DNA of 64,000 nucleotides from Betaproteobacteria bacterium UBA2592 (GTDB lineage: Bacteria; Pseudomonadota; Gammaproteobacteria; Burkholderiales; Rhodocyclaceae). A program made the position numbers and the translations under genes. The DNA lies in contig DDKS01000046.1 of assembly GCA_002340095.1 (NCBI GenBank), positions 1-64,000 of the forward strand, read 5' to 3'. How positions within the stretch are numbered: the first letter of the stretch is position 1; the number at the start of each line of letters is the position of its first letter. Positions 51,039 through 58,059 of the stretch are shown here, one piece after another. The notes beneath the pieces are model-generated. The model was not told where the DNA came from and searched no databases. It was given only the letters and a program-made list of their open reading frames with translations.

Positions 51039-52139
51039 ATGGCACTTCAAGCACTCAAGAACATCAATCGCTCGGCTCCCGCCGATGCCCCGAAGGACTT
51101 TCCGGCGATGCTGGAGAAGTTCAAGGGAGAGATCGCGCGGGCGCTGCCTCGACATATCAACCCTGACCGCATGGCGCGTATCGCCTTGACGGCATTCCGC
51201 ATGACGCCGAAGCTGGGCGAATGCGATCCGCGCTCGGTCTTCGCGGCCGTCATCCAGTCCTCTCAGCTTGGCCTGGAGGTGGGCCTGATGGGCGAGGCGC
51301 ATCTGGTGCCGTTCAAGGGCCAGTGCCAACTCATCCCCGGCTACACCGGGCTGATGAAGCTGGCGCGCCAGTCCGGTCTGGTCCAGGACATCTATGCGCA
51401 CGAGGTCCGCGTGAAGGACAAGTTCACGCTGAAGCTCGGCATGGAGCGCTCCCTGGAGCATGAGCCGCTGACGGCCCCTGGCGGCTTCCCCGCCTCCGAC
51501 GAGGAGCGGGGCGAGGTGGCCGGCTTCTACGCCGTCGCCGTCTTCAAGGATGGTTCGCGCACCTTCGTGGCGATGAGCCGCAAGGAGGTCGAGAAGATCC
51601 GCGATGGCAGCCGGGGCTACCAGTCGGCCAAGCAGTACAAGAAGGAGTCTGTCTGGGACACCGACTTCGTGGCGATGGGTCTCAAGACTGTCATCCGGCG
51701 GCTGTGCAAGTTCCTGCCGAAATCCCCTGAGCTGGCGACGGCGCTGGCGATGGACGCGGTGAGCGAGCAAGGTCAGGCGCAGAACCTGGATCTCAACGAG
51801 GTCATCGAGGGCAACTACGCCCCGGTGGTCGATGATGAGCAGGGAGATGCCCCGGATGCCGAGGCCGCGACTGCCGTCAAGCCGGAAGCAACGTCGCAGC
51901 AGGTGAAGGGCGGCAAACCCGAGACCGCGGCCGCGCAAGCCGCCAAGGCTGAGGGGCAGGGCGCCGGCAATGGCGCTTCGCTGCTCGATGCTGCGATCAA
52001 GTCCATGGAGAAAGCGAAGACGGTGGATGCGCTGGATGAAGCCTATATCCGCGCCGAAGCCGAGTTCACGGGCGTCGAGCTCGAAACCCTGATGCGGGAA
52101 TACCGCCGTATCAAGGCCGATCTCGGCAGCCTGATCTAA
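51039..52139 (+). CDS. recT: RecT-family single-strand annealing protein
   Basis: The 366-residue protein has the RecT core: NPDRMARIALTAFRMTPKLGECDPRSVFAAVIQSSQLGLEVG..., with GEAHLVPFKGQCQLIPGYTGLMKLARQSGLV as the classic signature (key residues Gly, Tyr and Leu). The segment WDTDFVAMGLKTVIRRLCKFLPKS is also typical. The last 100 residues are a low-complexity linker and a helical tail. It probably anneals DNA resected by the RecE-like nuclease at 48703 during element recombination or replication. Confidence 0.93.
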   Translation: MALQALKNINRSAPADAPKDFPAMLEKFKGEIARALPRHINPDRMARIALTAFRMTPKLGECDPRSVFAAVIQSSQLGLEVGLMGEAHLVPFKGQCQLIPGYTGLMKLARQSGLVQDIYAHEVRVKDKFTLKLGMERSLEHEPLTAPGGFPASDEERGEVAGFYAVAVFKDGSRTFVAMSRKEVEKIRDGSRGYQSAKQYKKESVWDTDFVAMGLKTVIRRLCKFLPKSPELATALAMDAVSEQGQAQNLDLNEVIEGNYAPVVDDEQGDAPDAEAATAVKPEATSQQVKGGKPETAAAQAAKAEGQGAGNGASLLDAAIKSMEKAKTVDALDEAYIRAEAEFTGVELETLMREYRRIKADLGSLI

Positions 52140-52152
52140 CTCCAATCCCCAA

Positions 52153-52176
52153 CCCCGCGCTTCGGTGCGGGGTTTT
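52153..52176 (+). terminator. rho-independent terminator of recT
   Basis: CCCCGCGC-TTCG-GTGCGGGG, a stable UUCG-capped stem (52153-52172), followed by TTTT. Confidence 0.75.
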
Positions 52177-52383
52177 CCGGAGCGCATTCTTCGGAGTGCG
52201 CCGCGGAAAGCCCGATTTCTCTTTCTGGCTCTGCCAGGAGAAAAGAAGGTAGCTGGCCTTCTGAAACAAACAGCATCATGGCGGCATCCGGGAAACCGGT
52301 TGTCAATGCACAACCCCGCCGGGGACGCATGTTCCCGGCAAGGGAAGAAGCGTCTTCGGCTGGCTCTTTCTATGGAGGCGAAG
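52171..52383 (+). promoter_or_regulatory. structured leader RNA 7 (52384 gene), full architecture
   Basis: The recT terminator tail GGTTTTCCG (52171-52179) pairs with CGGAAAGCC (52204-52212), with GCGCA/TGCGC inside. TAGCTGG (52250-52256) is closed by AGAAGG/CCTTCT and followed by AACAGCATC. GCCGGGGA (52318-52325) pairs with TTCCCGGC. GACGC (52324-52328) can pair with GCGTC (52350-52354), while CGTCTTC (52351-52357) can pair with the ribosome-binding GGAGGCG (52374-52380); the two overlap. Confidence 0.72.
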
Positions 52384-53052
52384 ATGTTCTTTGAGCAAAA
52401 GGTCGACCTGCGATCCAAGCGGGCGATGGCCGATTTCCTGGCGGGCCACTACCGCTACTTCACGATGAACTCGTGGAACAAGGGAACCAGCTACGCCAAC
52501 TGCATCAAGGTGAATCGGCTCGGGCTGTCGCGCGACCAGAACAGCCGTGTCTGGAACTACGACATCTTGGGCACGGATTACTGGGACGAGATCCGGTATC
52601 CGATCGACGATTTCACGGAGGAAACCGGTGGAAGCTACATGATCGGCACCAATGGGCGTTCCGGCGGCTATCTGGTTCTCTATCGCGGGGAGTATTACGA
52701 CCCGGGATACAAGAGCCGGTGCCGCGCCTGCGGCCAACTGAACTACCAAGCCGTCTGCGGCGAGGTGGGAACGTGCGGCCGGTGCAACAAGGTCGATCGG
52801 GTCAATCTCCCCCGTCCGCTTCGTTGGCATCGTGTCATCGGCGGTGGGATCGACGACGAGCTCGGTTGGGACGATCTGATGGATCTCTCGGTTTCCGATC
52901 TGCGAGACAAGGTCGATCTGGTCTGCCGGTTCGACCGCGCCTGCGACGAGATCAGGGAGGCTTTCATCGACATCGTGGACAACTGCATGGTTGTCGAGGA
53001 AACGGTGATGGTTCCCAAGACCGTCCGTCGCATCGTCTTCGCTACGGCGTAG
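52384..53052 (+). CDS. hypothetical protein with zinc ribbon
   Basis: A 222-residue protein. Around residues 103-129 it has [22 protein letters not shown], which contains CxxC...CxxC suited to one zinc ion. The N-terminal third is basic and aromatic ([17 protein letters not shown]), the C-terminal third acidic and helical. The ATG at 52384 fits the GGAGG spacing better than the ATG at 52372, which overlaps it. Function unknown. Confidence 0.6.
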   Translation: MFFEQKVDLRSKRAMADFLAGHYRYFTMNSWNKGTSYANCIKVNRLGLSRDQNSRVWNYDILGTDYWDEIRYPIDDFTEETGGSYMIGTNGRSGGYLVLYRGEYYDPGYKSRCRACGQLNYQAVCGEVGTCGRCNKVDRVNLPRPLRWHRVIGGGIDDELGWDDLMDLSVSDLRDKVDLVCRFDRACDEIREAFIDIVDNCMVVEETVMVPKTVRRIVFATA

Positions 53053-53074
53053 ACGTCACTCATTCATTCAATTC

Positions 53075-53149
53075 GGCGGGAACGCCATGCTCCCGCCGGG
53101 GGCATGGTGCGGCCGCCTTTTCCGTCTCATGACAGAAAGGAGTTTAACC
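53075..53149 (+). promoter_or_regulatory. structured leader RNA 8 (ssb)
   Basis: GGCGGGA (53075-53081) and TCCCGCC (53091-53097) form a perfect 7-bp stem. The loop GCCATGC (53084-53090) pairs over 7 bp (one G-T) with GCATGGT (53102-53108). CCTTT (53116-53120) can pair with AAAGG of the ribosome-binding site. No TAGCTGG element is present in this copy. Confidence 0.7.
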
Positions 53150-53527
53150 ATGTTGAATAAAGTCCAACTGATCGGCTTTCTTGGGGCTGACCCGGATGTT
53201 CGCTACACCCAGGACCAGGAGGCCGTGGCGCGTGTGCGTATCGCTACCTCCGAGACCTGGAAGAAGAACGGCGAGAAGCATGAGAAAACCGAATGGCACA
53301 ACGTCGTGTTCTTCGGAAAGCTCGGCGAGATCGTCGGCGAGCATCTGAAGAAGGGCTCCCTGGTGTACGTCGAGGGCCACCTTCAGACGCGCTCGTGGGA
53401 AAAGGATGGCGAGAACCGCTATACCACGGAGATCGTCGCTGAAGCGATGAAGATGCTCCCCGGCGGCAAGGCCAAGGCCGAGTCCCAGGGCAAGTCGCAA
53501 CAGCCCAGTAACGATGGACCGTTCTGA
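53150..53527 (+). CDS. ssb: single-stranded DNA-binding protein
   Basis: The 125-residue SSB has the OB-fold signature ([57 protein letters not shown] as a continuous block) and a short linker. The acidic tip is DGPF, not the usual DDIPF, so interaction with host repair proteins may be altered. It is shorter than chromosomal SSB (about 170 residues), as is common on mobile elements. Confidence 0.93.
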   Translation: MLNKVQLIGFLGADPDVRYTQDQEAVARVRIATSETWKKNGEKHEKTEWHNVVFFGKLGEIVGEHLKKGSLVYVEGHLQTRSWEKDGENRYTTEIVAEAMKMLPGGKAKAESQGKSQQPSNDGPF

Positions 53528-53538
53528 AAGGAGGCATC

Positions 53539-53862
53539 ATGTTGCTGACAGAGACTGATGCCGAGAGGAAGTGGTGTCCTTTCGCGGCATCCAATCCAGA
53601 TAACACGTCGTGCATCGCTGATAGCTGCGCGATGTGGAACTGGGCCCCGATCACAAATCCTTCGAACGGGGCTCGACGGTTCCGGGAGGCAGACAACCCT
53701 GCCGCCGAAACCGAGCAGGAAGCCGGTACCAAGCCGGAACACTGCCATGGCTGGGAGTTCTGCCCCTGCGGGGAGGAACCAGCCGGATGGGTCGAGCCAG
53801 CAGCCGAAGCCGATAAGCGCCGCCTCGGCTATTGCGGCCTTGCCGGCAAGCCTGAGCTTTGA
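53539..53862 (+). CDS. small cysteine- and tryptophan-rich protein, unknown
   Basis: A 107-residue protein with several Cys (CPFAAS, TSCIADSCAMW, CHGWEFCPCGEE, YCGLAG), so a metal-binding fold is likely. It begins with GAAAGGAGG 8 bp upstream of the ATG. It follows ssb by 11 bp and is probably co-transcribed. The GYCGLAGKPE end recalls phage-type proteins of unknown role. Confidence 0.6.
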   Translation: MLLTETDAERKWCPFAASNPDNTSCIADSCAMWNWAPITNPSNGARRFREADNPAAETEQEAGTKPEHCHGWEFCPCGEEPAGWVEPAAEADKRRLGYCGLAGKPEL

Positions 53863-53877
53863 TCGCGGGAGGCGGCG

Positions 53878-54099
53878 ATGGAAATCATTACCGTCACCCT
53901 GCCCGCCTATTGGGCTTCGGCGCTCATCAACGGCGATTGGAGCGGGCTGGAGTACGCGGCTCCGGATGAAGCGGTCAAGGCGAAAGCCTGGCAGATGGAA
54001 TCCGGGTTACGTGTTCTCTCGTGCGGCGAAGAGCAATTCGTTGCGCGATTCGATGGTCTCCTGACTGAGTGTCTGGAGTACCACTGCACGCGGCCCTGA
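53878..54099 (+). CDS. small hypothetical protein (DUF6926-like)
   Basis: A 73-residue protein starting MEIITVTLPAYWASALINGD. The LPAYWA...LINGDWSGL pattern recurs in small plasmid and island proteins of unknown function. GGGAGG precedes the ATG. It is 15 bp after the Cys-rich gene. Confidence 0.55.
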   Translation: MEIITVTLPAYWASALINGDWSGLEYAAPDEAVKAKAWQMESGLRVLSCGEEQFVARFDGLLTECLEYHCTRP

Positions 54100-54109
54100 C
54101 GCCACTAAA

Positions 54110-54248
54110 CCCCAGCCGGGGAGGGAATCCCCGGCTGGGGAGCCTCCTCGCGCTGGTTCCTTCTACACCCCGGACCGGGGCATCCCCAAGTGCCTCCCTT
54201 TCGGCGGTGCTTCGGGATGCCCCGACCGGGGCTTTCCAGGAGAAGACC
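54110..54248 (+). promoter_or_regulatory. structured leader RNA 9 (primase)
   Basis: CCCCAGCCGGGGA (54110-54122) pairs perfectly over 13 bp with TCCCCGGCTGGGG (54128-54140). A second large hairpin pairs CGGGGCATCCC (54176-54186) with GGGATGCCCCG (54214-54224), and the stem continues inward with AAGTGCC/GGTGCTT. The ribosome-binding AGGAG follows CTTTCC. No TAGCTGG element is present. Confidence 0.55.
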
Positions 54249-55352
54249 ATGACGAAAGAGGAGTTGGACCGCCTCAAGGAAGAGGTGCTACGCATGGCGC
54301 GTGGGAACTGGGGAGCGATCCTCGGGGCTCTCGCGCCGCAACTGCAGGCCGCGCTCGATCGGGCCGGTCGCCATGTGCCTTGTCCGGTGCATGGCGGCAA
54401 GGATGGGTTCCGCGTCTTCAAGGATGTGGACGACACCGGAGGCACTGTCTGCAATACCTGCGGGATCAATTCCGACGGTATTGCGACACTCATGTGGGTG
54501 AATGGCTGGCGCTACGCCGCCACCCTCAAGGCCGTGGCCGACTACTTGCGTGTGGGAATTCGCACGGCGAGACCCGCGCGGAAGGTGGCGAAGCCTGAGC
54601 CCCAGAAGGGCGATGAGGACGAGCGACTCAGACAATCACTCAACCGGGTGTGGAACGAGTCGATTTCGATCTCGGATCGTGACGCCGAACCGGCCAGGCT
54701 CTACCTGGCGCGCCGCGGAATATCGATCTCGCCCCCGGAAACCCTCCGGTTCCATCCGTCGCTGTCGTACTACGACGGCGACAAGAAGATCGGCGAATAC
54801 CCGGCCATCATCGCAATGGTGACCGGCGCGCAGGGGAATCCGGTGACGATTCACCGGACTTACCTCACGCCAGACGGGAAGAAAGCCCCCGTCGAGTCGC
54901 CCAAGAAGCTGATGGCCTACCCGAAGGATCGCAAGATCGTCGGCGGGGCCATCCGGCTCACGGAGGCTGGCCTCCAGGTGATGGCGGTGGCCGAGGGACT
55001 GGAAACGTCTCTGGCGGTGATGGAAGGGACAGGATTGCCGGTGTGGTGTGCGGTCAACGCGCTTCTGCTGGAAAACTTCGTCCCGCCCGAGCCGGTAGAG
55101 CGCGTCCTCGTCTTCGCGGACAAGGATCGGCCAACCGAGCAACATCCCAAGGGTCACGGACAGGAAGCCGCCAAGCAACTCGTCCAGCGGCTCTGGGAGA
55201 TGGGAATCAAGGCATCGGCCATCGTTCCGGCCGGGGACATCCAAGCGGGCCAGAAATCTCTGGACTGGCTGGACATCCTGAACCGGGACGGAAAGGCCGG
55301 CTTCCCCACCGTTCAATCCATCGAGGCGCATCTGATGCGCCGCGCAGCCTGA
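54249..55352 (+). CDS. P4-type DNA primase with zinc finger and Toprim domain
   Basis: The 367-residue protein has an N-terminal zinc-binding region (CPVHGGKDGFRVF ... CNTCG, residues about 38-77). A helical linker follows, then a Toprim domain with VAEGLETSLAV (catalytic Glu) and LVFADKDRP (DxD). No helicase domain is present, so it is a primase-only version of the P4 alpha protein. It probably primes element replication together with SSB and the helicase. Confidence 0.9.
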   Translation: MTKEELDRLKEEVLRMARGNWGAILGALAPQLQAALDRAGRHVPCPVHGGKDGFRVFKDVDDTGGTVCNTCGINSDGIATLMWVNGWRYAATLKAVADYLRVGIRTARPARKVAKPEPQKGDEDERLRQSLNRVWNESISISDRDAEPARLYLARRGISISPPETLRFHPSLSYYDGDKKIGEYPAIIAMVTGAQGNPVTIHRTYLTPDGKKAPVESPKKLMAYPKDRKIVGGAIRLTEAGLQVMAVAEGLETSLAVMEGTGLPVWCAVNALLLENFVPPEPVERVLVFADKDRPTEQHPKGHGQEAAKQLVQRLWEMGIKASAIVPAGDIQAGQKSLDWLDILNRDGKAGFPTVQSIEAHLMRRAA

Positions 55353-55365
55353 AGGAGATGATGCC

Positions 55366-55608
55366 ATGTACGGGATCATCGACTTCACCCGGATCGACAC
55401 CGAACCGGGCGCGGCCTCGGCGTTCGCGCCGCCCATGGGCTTCGATGGGGACTACCGCGAGTACATGCGGGAGCGCTGGAGGCAGGATCCCGGCGTTCGG
55501 CAGCATGTTGCGGTCGTGGGACGGATGCTCGCCAAGGGAGAGACCGTGACGTTCTGCGGTCCCTTCGCCGTCGAGGCGCGACGGATCGCGGAAGCGGTCC
55601 GGCCGTGA
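55366..55608 (+). CDS. hypothetical protein after primase
   Basis: An 80-residue soluble protein starting MYGIIDFTRIDTEPGAASAF, 13 bp after the primase stop and behind GAAGGAG. It has no membrane segment and no recognised motif. It is probably co-transcribed with primase and is followed by a terminator. Confidence 0.6.
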   Translation: MYGIIDFTRIDTEPGAASAFAPPMGFDGDYREYMRERWRQDPGVRQHVAVVGRMLAKGETVTFCGPFAVEARRIAEAVRP

Positions 55609-55615
55609 CATTAGC

Positions 55616-55639
55616 GCCCCGCCGCAAGGCGGGGCTTTT
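55616..55639 (+). terminator. rho-independent terminator of the primase operon
   Basis: GCCCCGCC-GCAA-GGCGGGGC (55616-55635) forms 8 bp with a GCAA tetraloop and is followed by TTTT. The T run is also part of the next hairpin. Confidence 0.75.
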
Positions 55640-55888
55640 CCCAGCGCATTGAGCAGTGCGCTGCGAAAAGCCAGCATTTCTCCTGTCGGTTCGACCGATG
55701 GGCGGATGGTCCTAGCTGGGGACCTGAAAGAAGCAGCAACAAATGGCCGACCGCTGTTTGCGGCGGCAATCGGTACGCCGACCGTGCCATGCGCGGCGGC
55801 GTGTTTCAACCCCTCGGGGGCATTCACTGCCCCGAGGGCGTGGTGTCTCCGAGCCGCTACCGGACGGTATCCGGTTTGGAGACGGTAA
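55635..55888 (+). promoter_or_regulatory. structured leader RNA 10 (PemK-like gene), full architecture
   Basis: CTTTTCCCAGCGCA (55635-55648) pairs at 13 of 14 positions with TGCGCTGCGAAAAG (55657-55670). TAGCTGG (55713-55719) is closed by GGTCC/GGACC and followed by AAGCAGCAAC. CCTCGGGG (55812-55819) pairs with CCCCGAGG (55830-55837). GTCTCC (55845-55850) is perfectly complementary to GGAGAC (55878-55883) just before the start, with an ACCGGA/TCCGGT hairpin between. Confidence 0.72.
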
Positions 55889-56245
55889 ATGGAACCGATC
55901 AATGAAGGTGCAATTGTCATTGCTCCGTTCCGTTTCGGCGAAACGGAACAGAAAAAGCTCCGCCCATGCCTGGTGTGGCATGTAACTCCCGTTTGCGTTG
56001 TGCTGGTCTACATATCCAGCAAGCACGTATCGGAAACGGGAAGCCGACCAACCGAGGTGGCGCTTGGACTCAAAGAGGGAACAGCCGTTGGCTTGTCGAA
56101 GCCAAGCAGGATCGACTTCTCGAAGAGAGACAAGATCATGCCATGGCAGATCGTCAAGATCGTCGGTCACATCGATGCGCTTCCAAGAAGGAAGCTGGCG
56201 GAGTGTGCCGAGGCGGCGGATGCAGCTGGTCTGCTCAACGGTTGA
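55889..56245 (+). CDS. PemK/MazF-like toxin-family protein
   Basis: This 118-residue protein resembles PemK-type toxins (an N-terminal EGAIVIAPFRFGETEQKKLRPCLVW segment, with the conserved RP-Cys-Leu, and a central SRIDFSKRD motif). MazF/PemK proteins are endoribonucleases or their inactive relatives. No antitoxin gene is adjacent in the usual order upstream; the reverse-strand gene at 56235 overlaps its 3' end by 11 bp. Activity is unproven. Confidence 0.65.
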   Translation: MEPINEGAIVIAPFRFGETEQKKLRPCLVWHVTPVCVVLVYISSKHVSETGSRPTEVALGLKEGTAVGLSKPSRIDFSKRDKIMPWQIVKIVGHIDALPRRKLAECAEAADAAGLLNG

Positions 56246-56684
56246 TGGCGGGATCACTCGGGCAGTGCTTGTTCTGCTTGATGAAACGCACGATGAGTTG
56301 CCGTTTCATGAGCGGGTCCAGTTCAGTCTTTACTCGATCCTGCTGCTCTGTCGTAAGTAACCGAAAGAGCAGATTACGTTCGAGGGTATCGTCGTCCTCG
56401 TGGGGAAGCGGAACGCCGTTGGCGATACGCTCCTCGATGCGGCGGATGGCGTCCTCGTCGTGGTTCAGGTAGGTCACTTTGCCTACCTTCCGTCCGTGGC
56501 GCTTGAATTCGAGTTCTTCGAGCATGTCTTCCTGTTCGGCAAGACTTTCCCAAGTCTTGTTGATTGCATAGGCAGCCGCCTTGTTTTGACTTACGCCGAG
56601 AAATTCGGCGATGTCCTTGAGGCGCTGCTGCGTAGTCTCGAACCGGGAGACCGATTCGGAGAAGCGAAAGACGAGAGAGCTCAT
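56235..56684 (-). CDS. hypothetical protein, possible DNA-binding regulator
   Basis: A 149-residue protein starting MSSLVFRFSESVSRFETTQQ. The segment LKDIAEFLGVSQNKAAAYAINKTWESL looks like a helix-rich DNA-binding motif, and the rest is charged. GGAGG precedes the start. A palindromic sequence lies 10-40 bp upstream and could be its own operator. It converges on the PemK-like gene and could be its antitoxin or an unrelated regulator; this cannot be decided from sequence. Confidence 0.6.
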   Translation of the reverse strand: MSSLVFRFSESVSRFETTQQRLKDIAEFLGVSQNKAAAYAINKTWESLAEQEDMLEELEFKRHGRKVGKVTYLNHDEDAIRRIEERIANGVPLPHEDDDTLERNLLFRLLTTEQQDRVKTELDPLMKRQLIVRFIKQNKHCPSDPAINR

Positions 56685-56694
56685 GAAATCCTCC

Positions 56695-56723
56695 GTAGTA
56701 TCACGTAGTATCAGAGTGATACT
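56695..56723. promoter_or_regulatory. palindromic operator upstream of the 56684 gene
   Basis: AGTATCAGAGTGATACT (56707-56723) is a perfect dyad around GAG, and GTAGTATCA occurs twice in tandem (56695-56703, 56705-56713). It lies between the divergent reverse-strand gene and the ribonucleotide reductase leader, so it may be an autoregulatory operator. Confidence 0.55.
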
Positions 56724-56754
56724 ATAGAGTAAAATTCGTTCTGTTACAACCCCC

Positions 56755-56902
56755 AGCCGGGGAGAGACACCCCGGTCGGGGCTCTCCTTTGCGCTGGGTT
56801 TTCGCTCAACGCCCCTCGACAGGGCCTTCCATAGCGCCTGGTCGCGGGCGTTACGGCAGGCCCTGTCAGGGGTACCTGTCAACCAGCACGAAGGAGAAAG
56901 CA
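56755..56902 (+). promoter_or_regulatory. structured leader RNA 11 (ribonucleotide reductase)
   Basis: CCGGGG (56757-56762) and CCCCGG (56770-56775) form a hairpin with loop AGAGACA. GGAGAG (56761-56766) is complementary to CTCTCC (56782-56787), the pseudoknot position of the family. A second long hairpin (ACAGGGCC with GGCCCTGT, about 56819-56874) precedes the AAGGAG ribosome-binding site. I see no cobalamin-riboswitch B12 box here. Confidence 0.5.
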
Positions 56903-57803
56903 ATGAAGATGGAAAACCTGGGACTCGGCGCCCGACCGGCGCTGCAAGAAGTCTCTTACGAGCAACTCATGAAGAAGTACGGGCGGGGTGAATCCTCACC
57001 AGAAGAAATCCTGGATCGTGTAGCACGCGGGCTTGCCCGCAACGAATCCGATCCTGGAAAGTGGGCCGGCATCTTCCGGGATGCGCTGGAGTACTGCATC
57101 CTGGGTGGACGGATCAACGCGAGCGCCGGAGTGGACCACGTGCAGACCACGTGGATCAACTGCTTCGTGCAACCCATCGCTGATTCCGTCTTCGATCCGG
57201 TGGATGGTGTGCCGGGTATCATGGAGGCAGCAAGGCAGGCGGCGCAGACGATGCGCCTGGGCGGCGGGGTCGGATACGACTTCAGCCCCATCCGGCCGAA
57301 GGGGGCTTGGATCGCCAAGACCAGGTCCCTTGCTTCTGGTCCGATCTCGTACATGGAGATTTTCAACTCCATGTGCTCGACGGTGATCTCCGCCGGCGCC
57401 CGGCGTGGCGCCCAAATGGGCATCCTGCGCTGCGATCATCCGGACATCGAGGACTTCATCGTCGCCAAGCGCGTCGATGATCCGAACATGCCCTGGGACC
57501 GGCGCCCGTTCCGGAACTTCAACCTCTCGGTTGGGGTGACGGATGCGCTGATGCAGGCCGTCGAGGTCGATGGCGAGTTCGAGTTGGCCCATGTGGCCGA
57601 ACCCGGACCTGACATCAAGGCCCAAGGAGCCTATCAGCGTGAAGACGGGAAGTGGGTGTACCGCAAGGTTCGCGCCCGCGACCTCTACGACAAGATCATC
57701 CGTGCAACCTATGATCGCGCGGAGCCTGGGGTCGTTTTCCTGGATCGGATCAATCGGGATAACAACCTCCGGTATATCGAGACCATCGCAGCGACCAATC
57801 CGT
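56903..57803 (+). CDS. nrdJ: B12-dependent ribonucleotide reductase NrdJ, exon 1
   Basis: This is the 5' exon of a class II reductase that makes deoxynucleotides using adenosylcobalamin. It encodes about 300 residues: an N-terminal region, then the barrel start (WINCFVQPI, LGGGVGYDFSPIRP, SMCSTVISAGARRGAQMG) and NRDNNLRYIETIAATNP. Unspliced, the frame runs into stop codons 45 bp later. Joining 57803 to 58060 restores NPCGEQPLPPYGCC exactly. The spliced protein would be 955 residues. The first base of the catalytic-Cys codon is the last base of this exon. Confidence 0.85.
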
Positions 57804-58059
57804 ATGCATGCGGCCTGCCGGCGGAATCCGGCATGGAAAACCCGCTCTGATCGACTCGGAAGCCCAGGCGTGGGCGACGAGGGGCAAGCAGGCGAATGCT
57901 GTGCAGCCCGAACGACTGAGCGAGCGGGCGTCCACCTTGGACGGTGCAACAGTCTGAGCTCCCGTATGACGCGACAAAAGAAGCGGGAGAGGAAACCCGA
58001 AGCGGTTTCCCGCCAGCTGTATGGCTGGTCGGTAGGCGAATGCCGAAAGTAACAGAATG
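57804..58059 (+). ncRNA. ORF-less group I intron in nrdJ (256 nt)
   Basis: The exon ends in T and the intron in G, as in group I introns. Core helices are visible: P3 CCCGCTC (57841-57847) with GAGCGGG (57922-57928), P7 GACTG (57914-57918) with CAGTC (57950-57954), and P8 GTCC/GGAC (57930-57933, 57939-57942), in the required pseudoknot order. P1 can form between exon TCCGT and GCGGA (57821-57825) or GCGG (57810-57813) with a T-G pair at the splice site. A P2 hairpin and three P9-type hairpins are also present. There is no reading frame for a homing endonuclease. Confidence 0.82.

Noticed and set aside
56724..56902. Cobalamin riboswitch upstream of the B12-dependent reductase
   Set aside because: No B12 box or the expected multi-stem core is visible; the hairpins match the element's own leader family instead.
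57804..58059. The nrdJ interruption as a group II intron or an intein
   Set aside because: There is no GUGYG start, no domain V sequence and no AY end in frame, and an intein would keep an open reading frame, which this segment does not.
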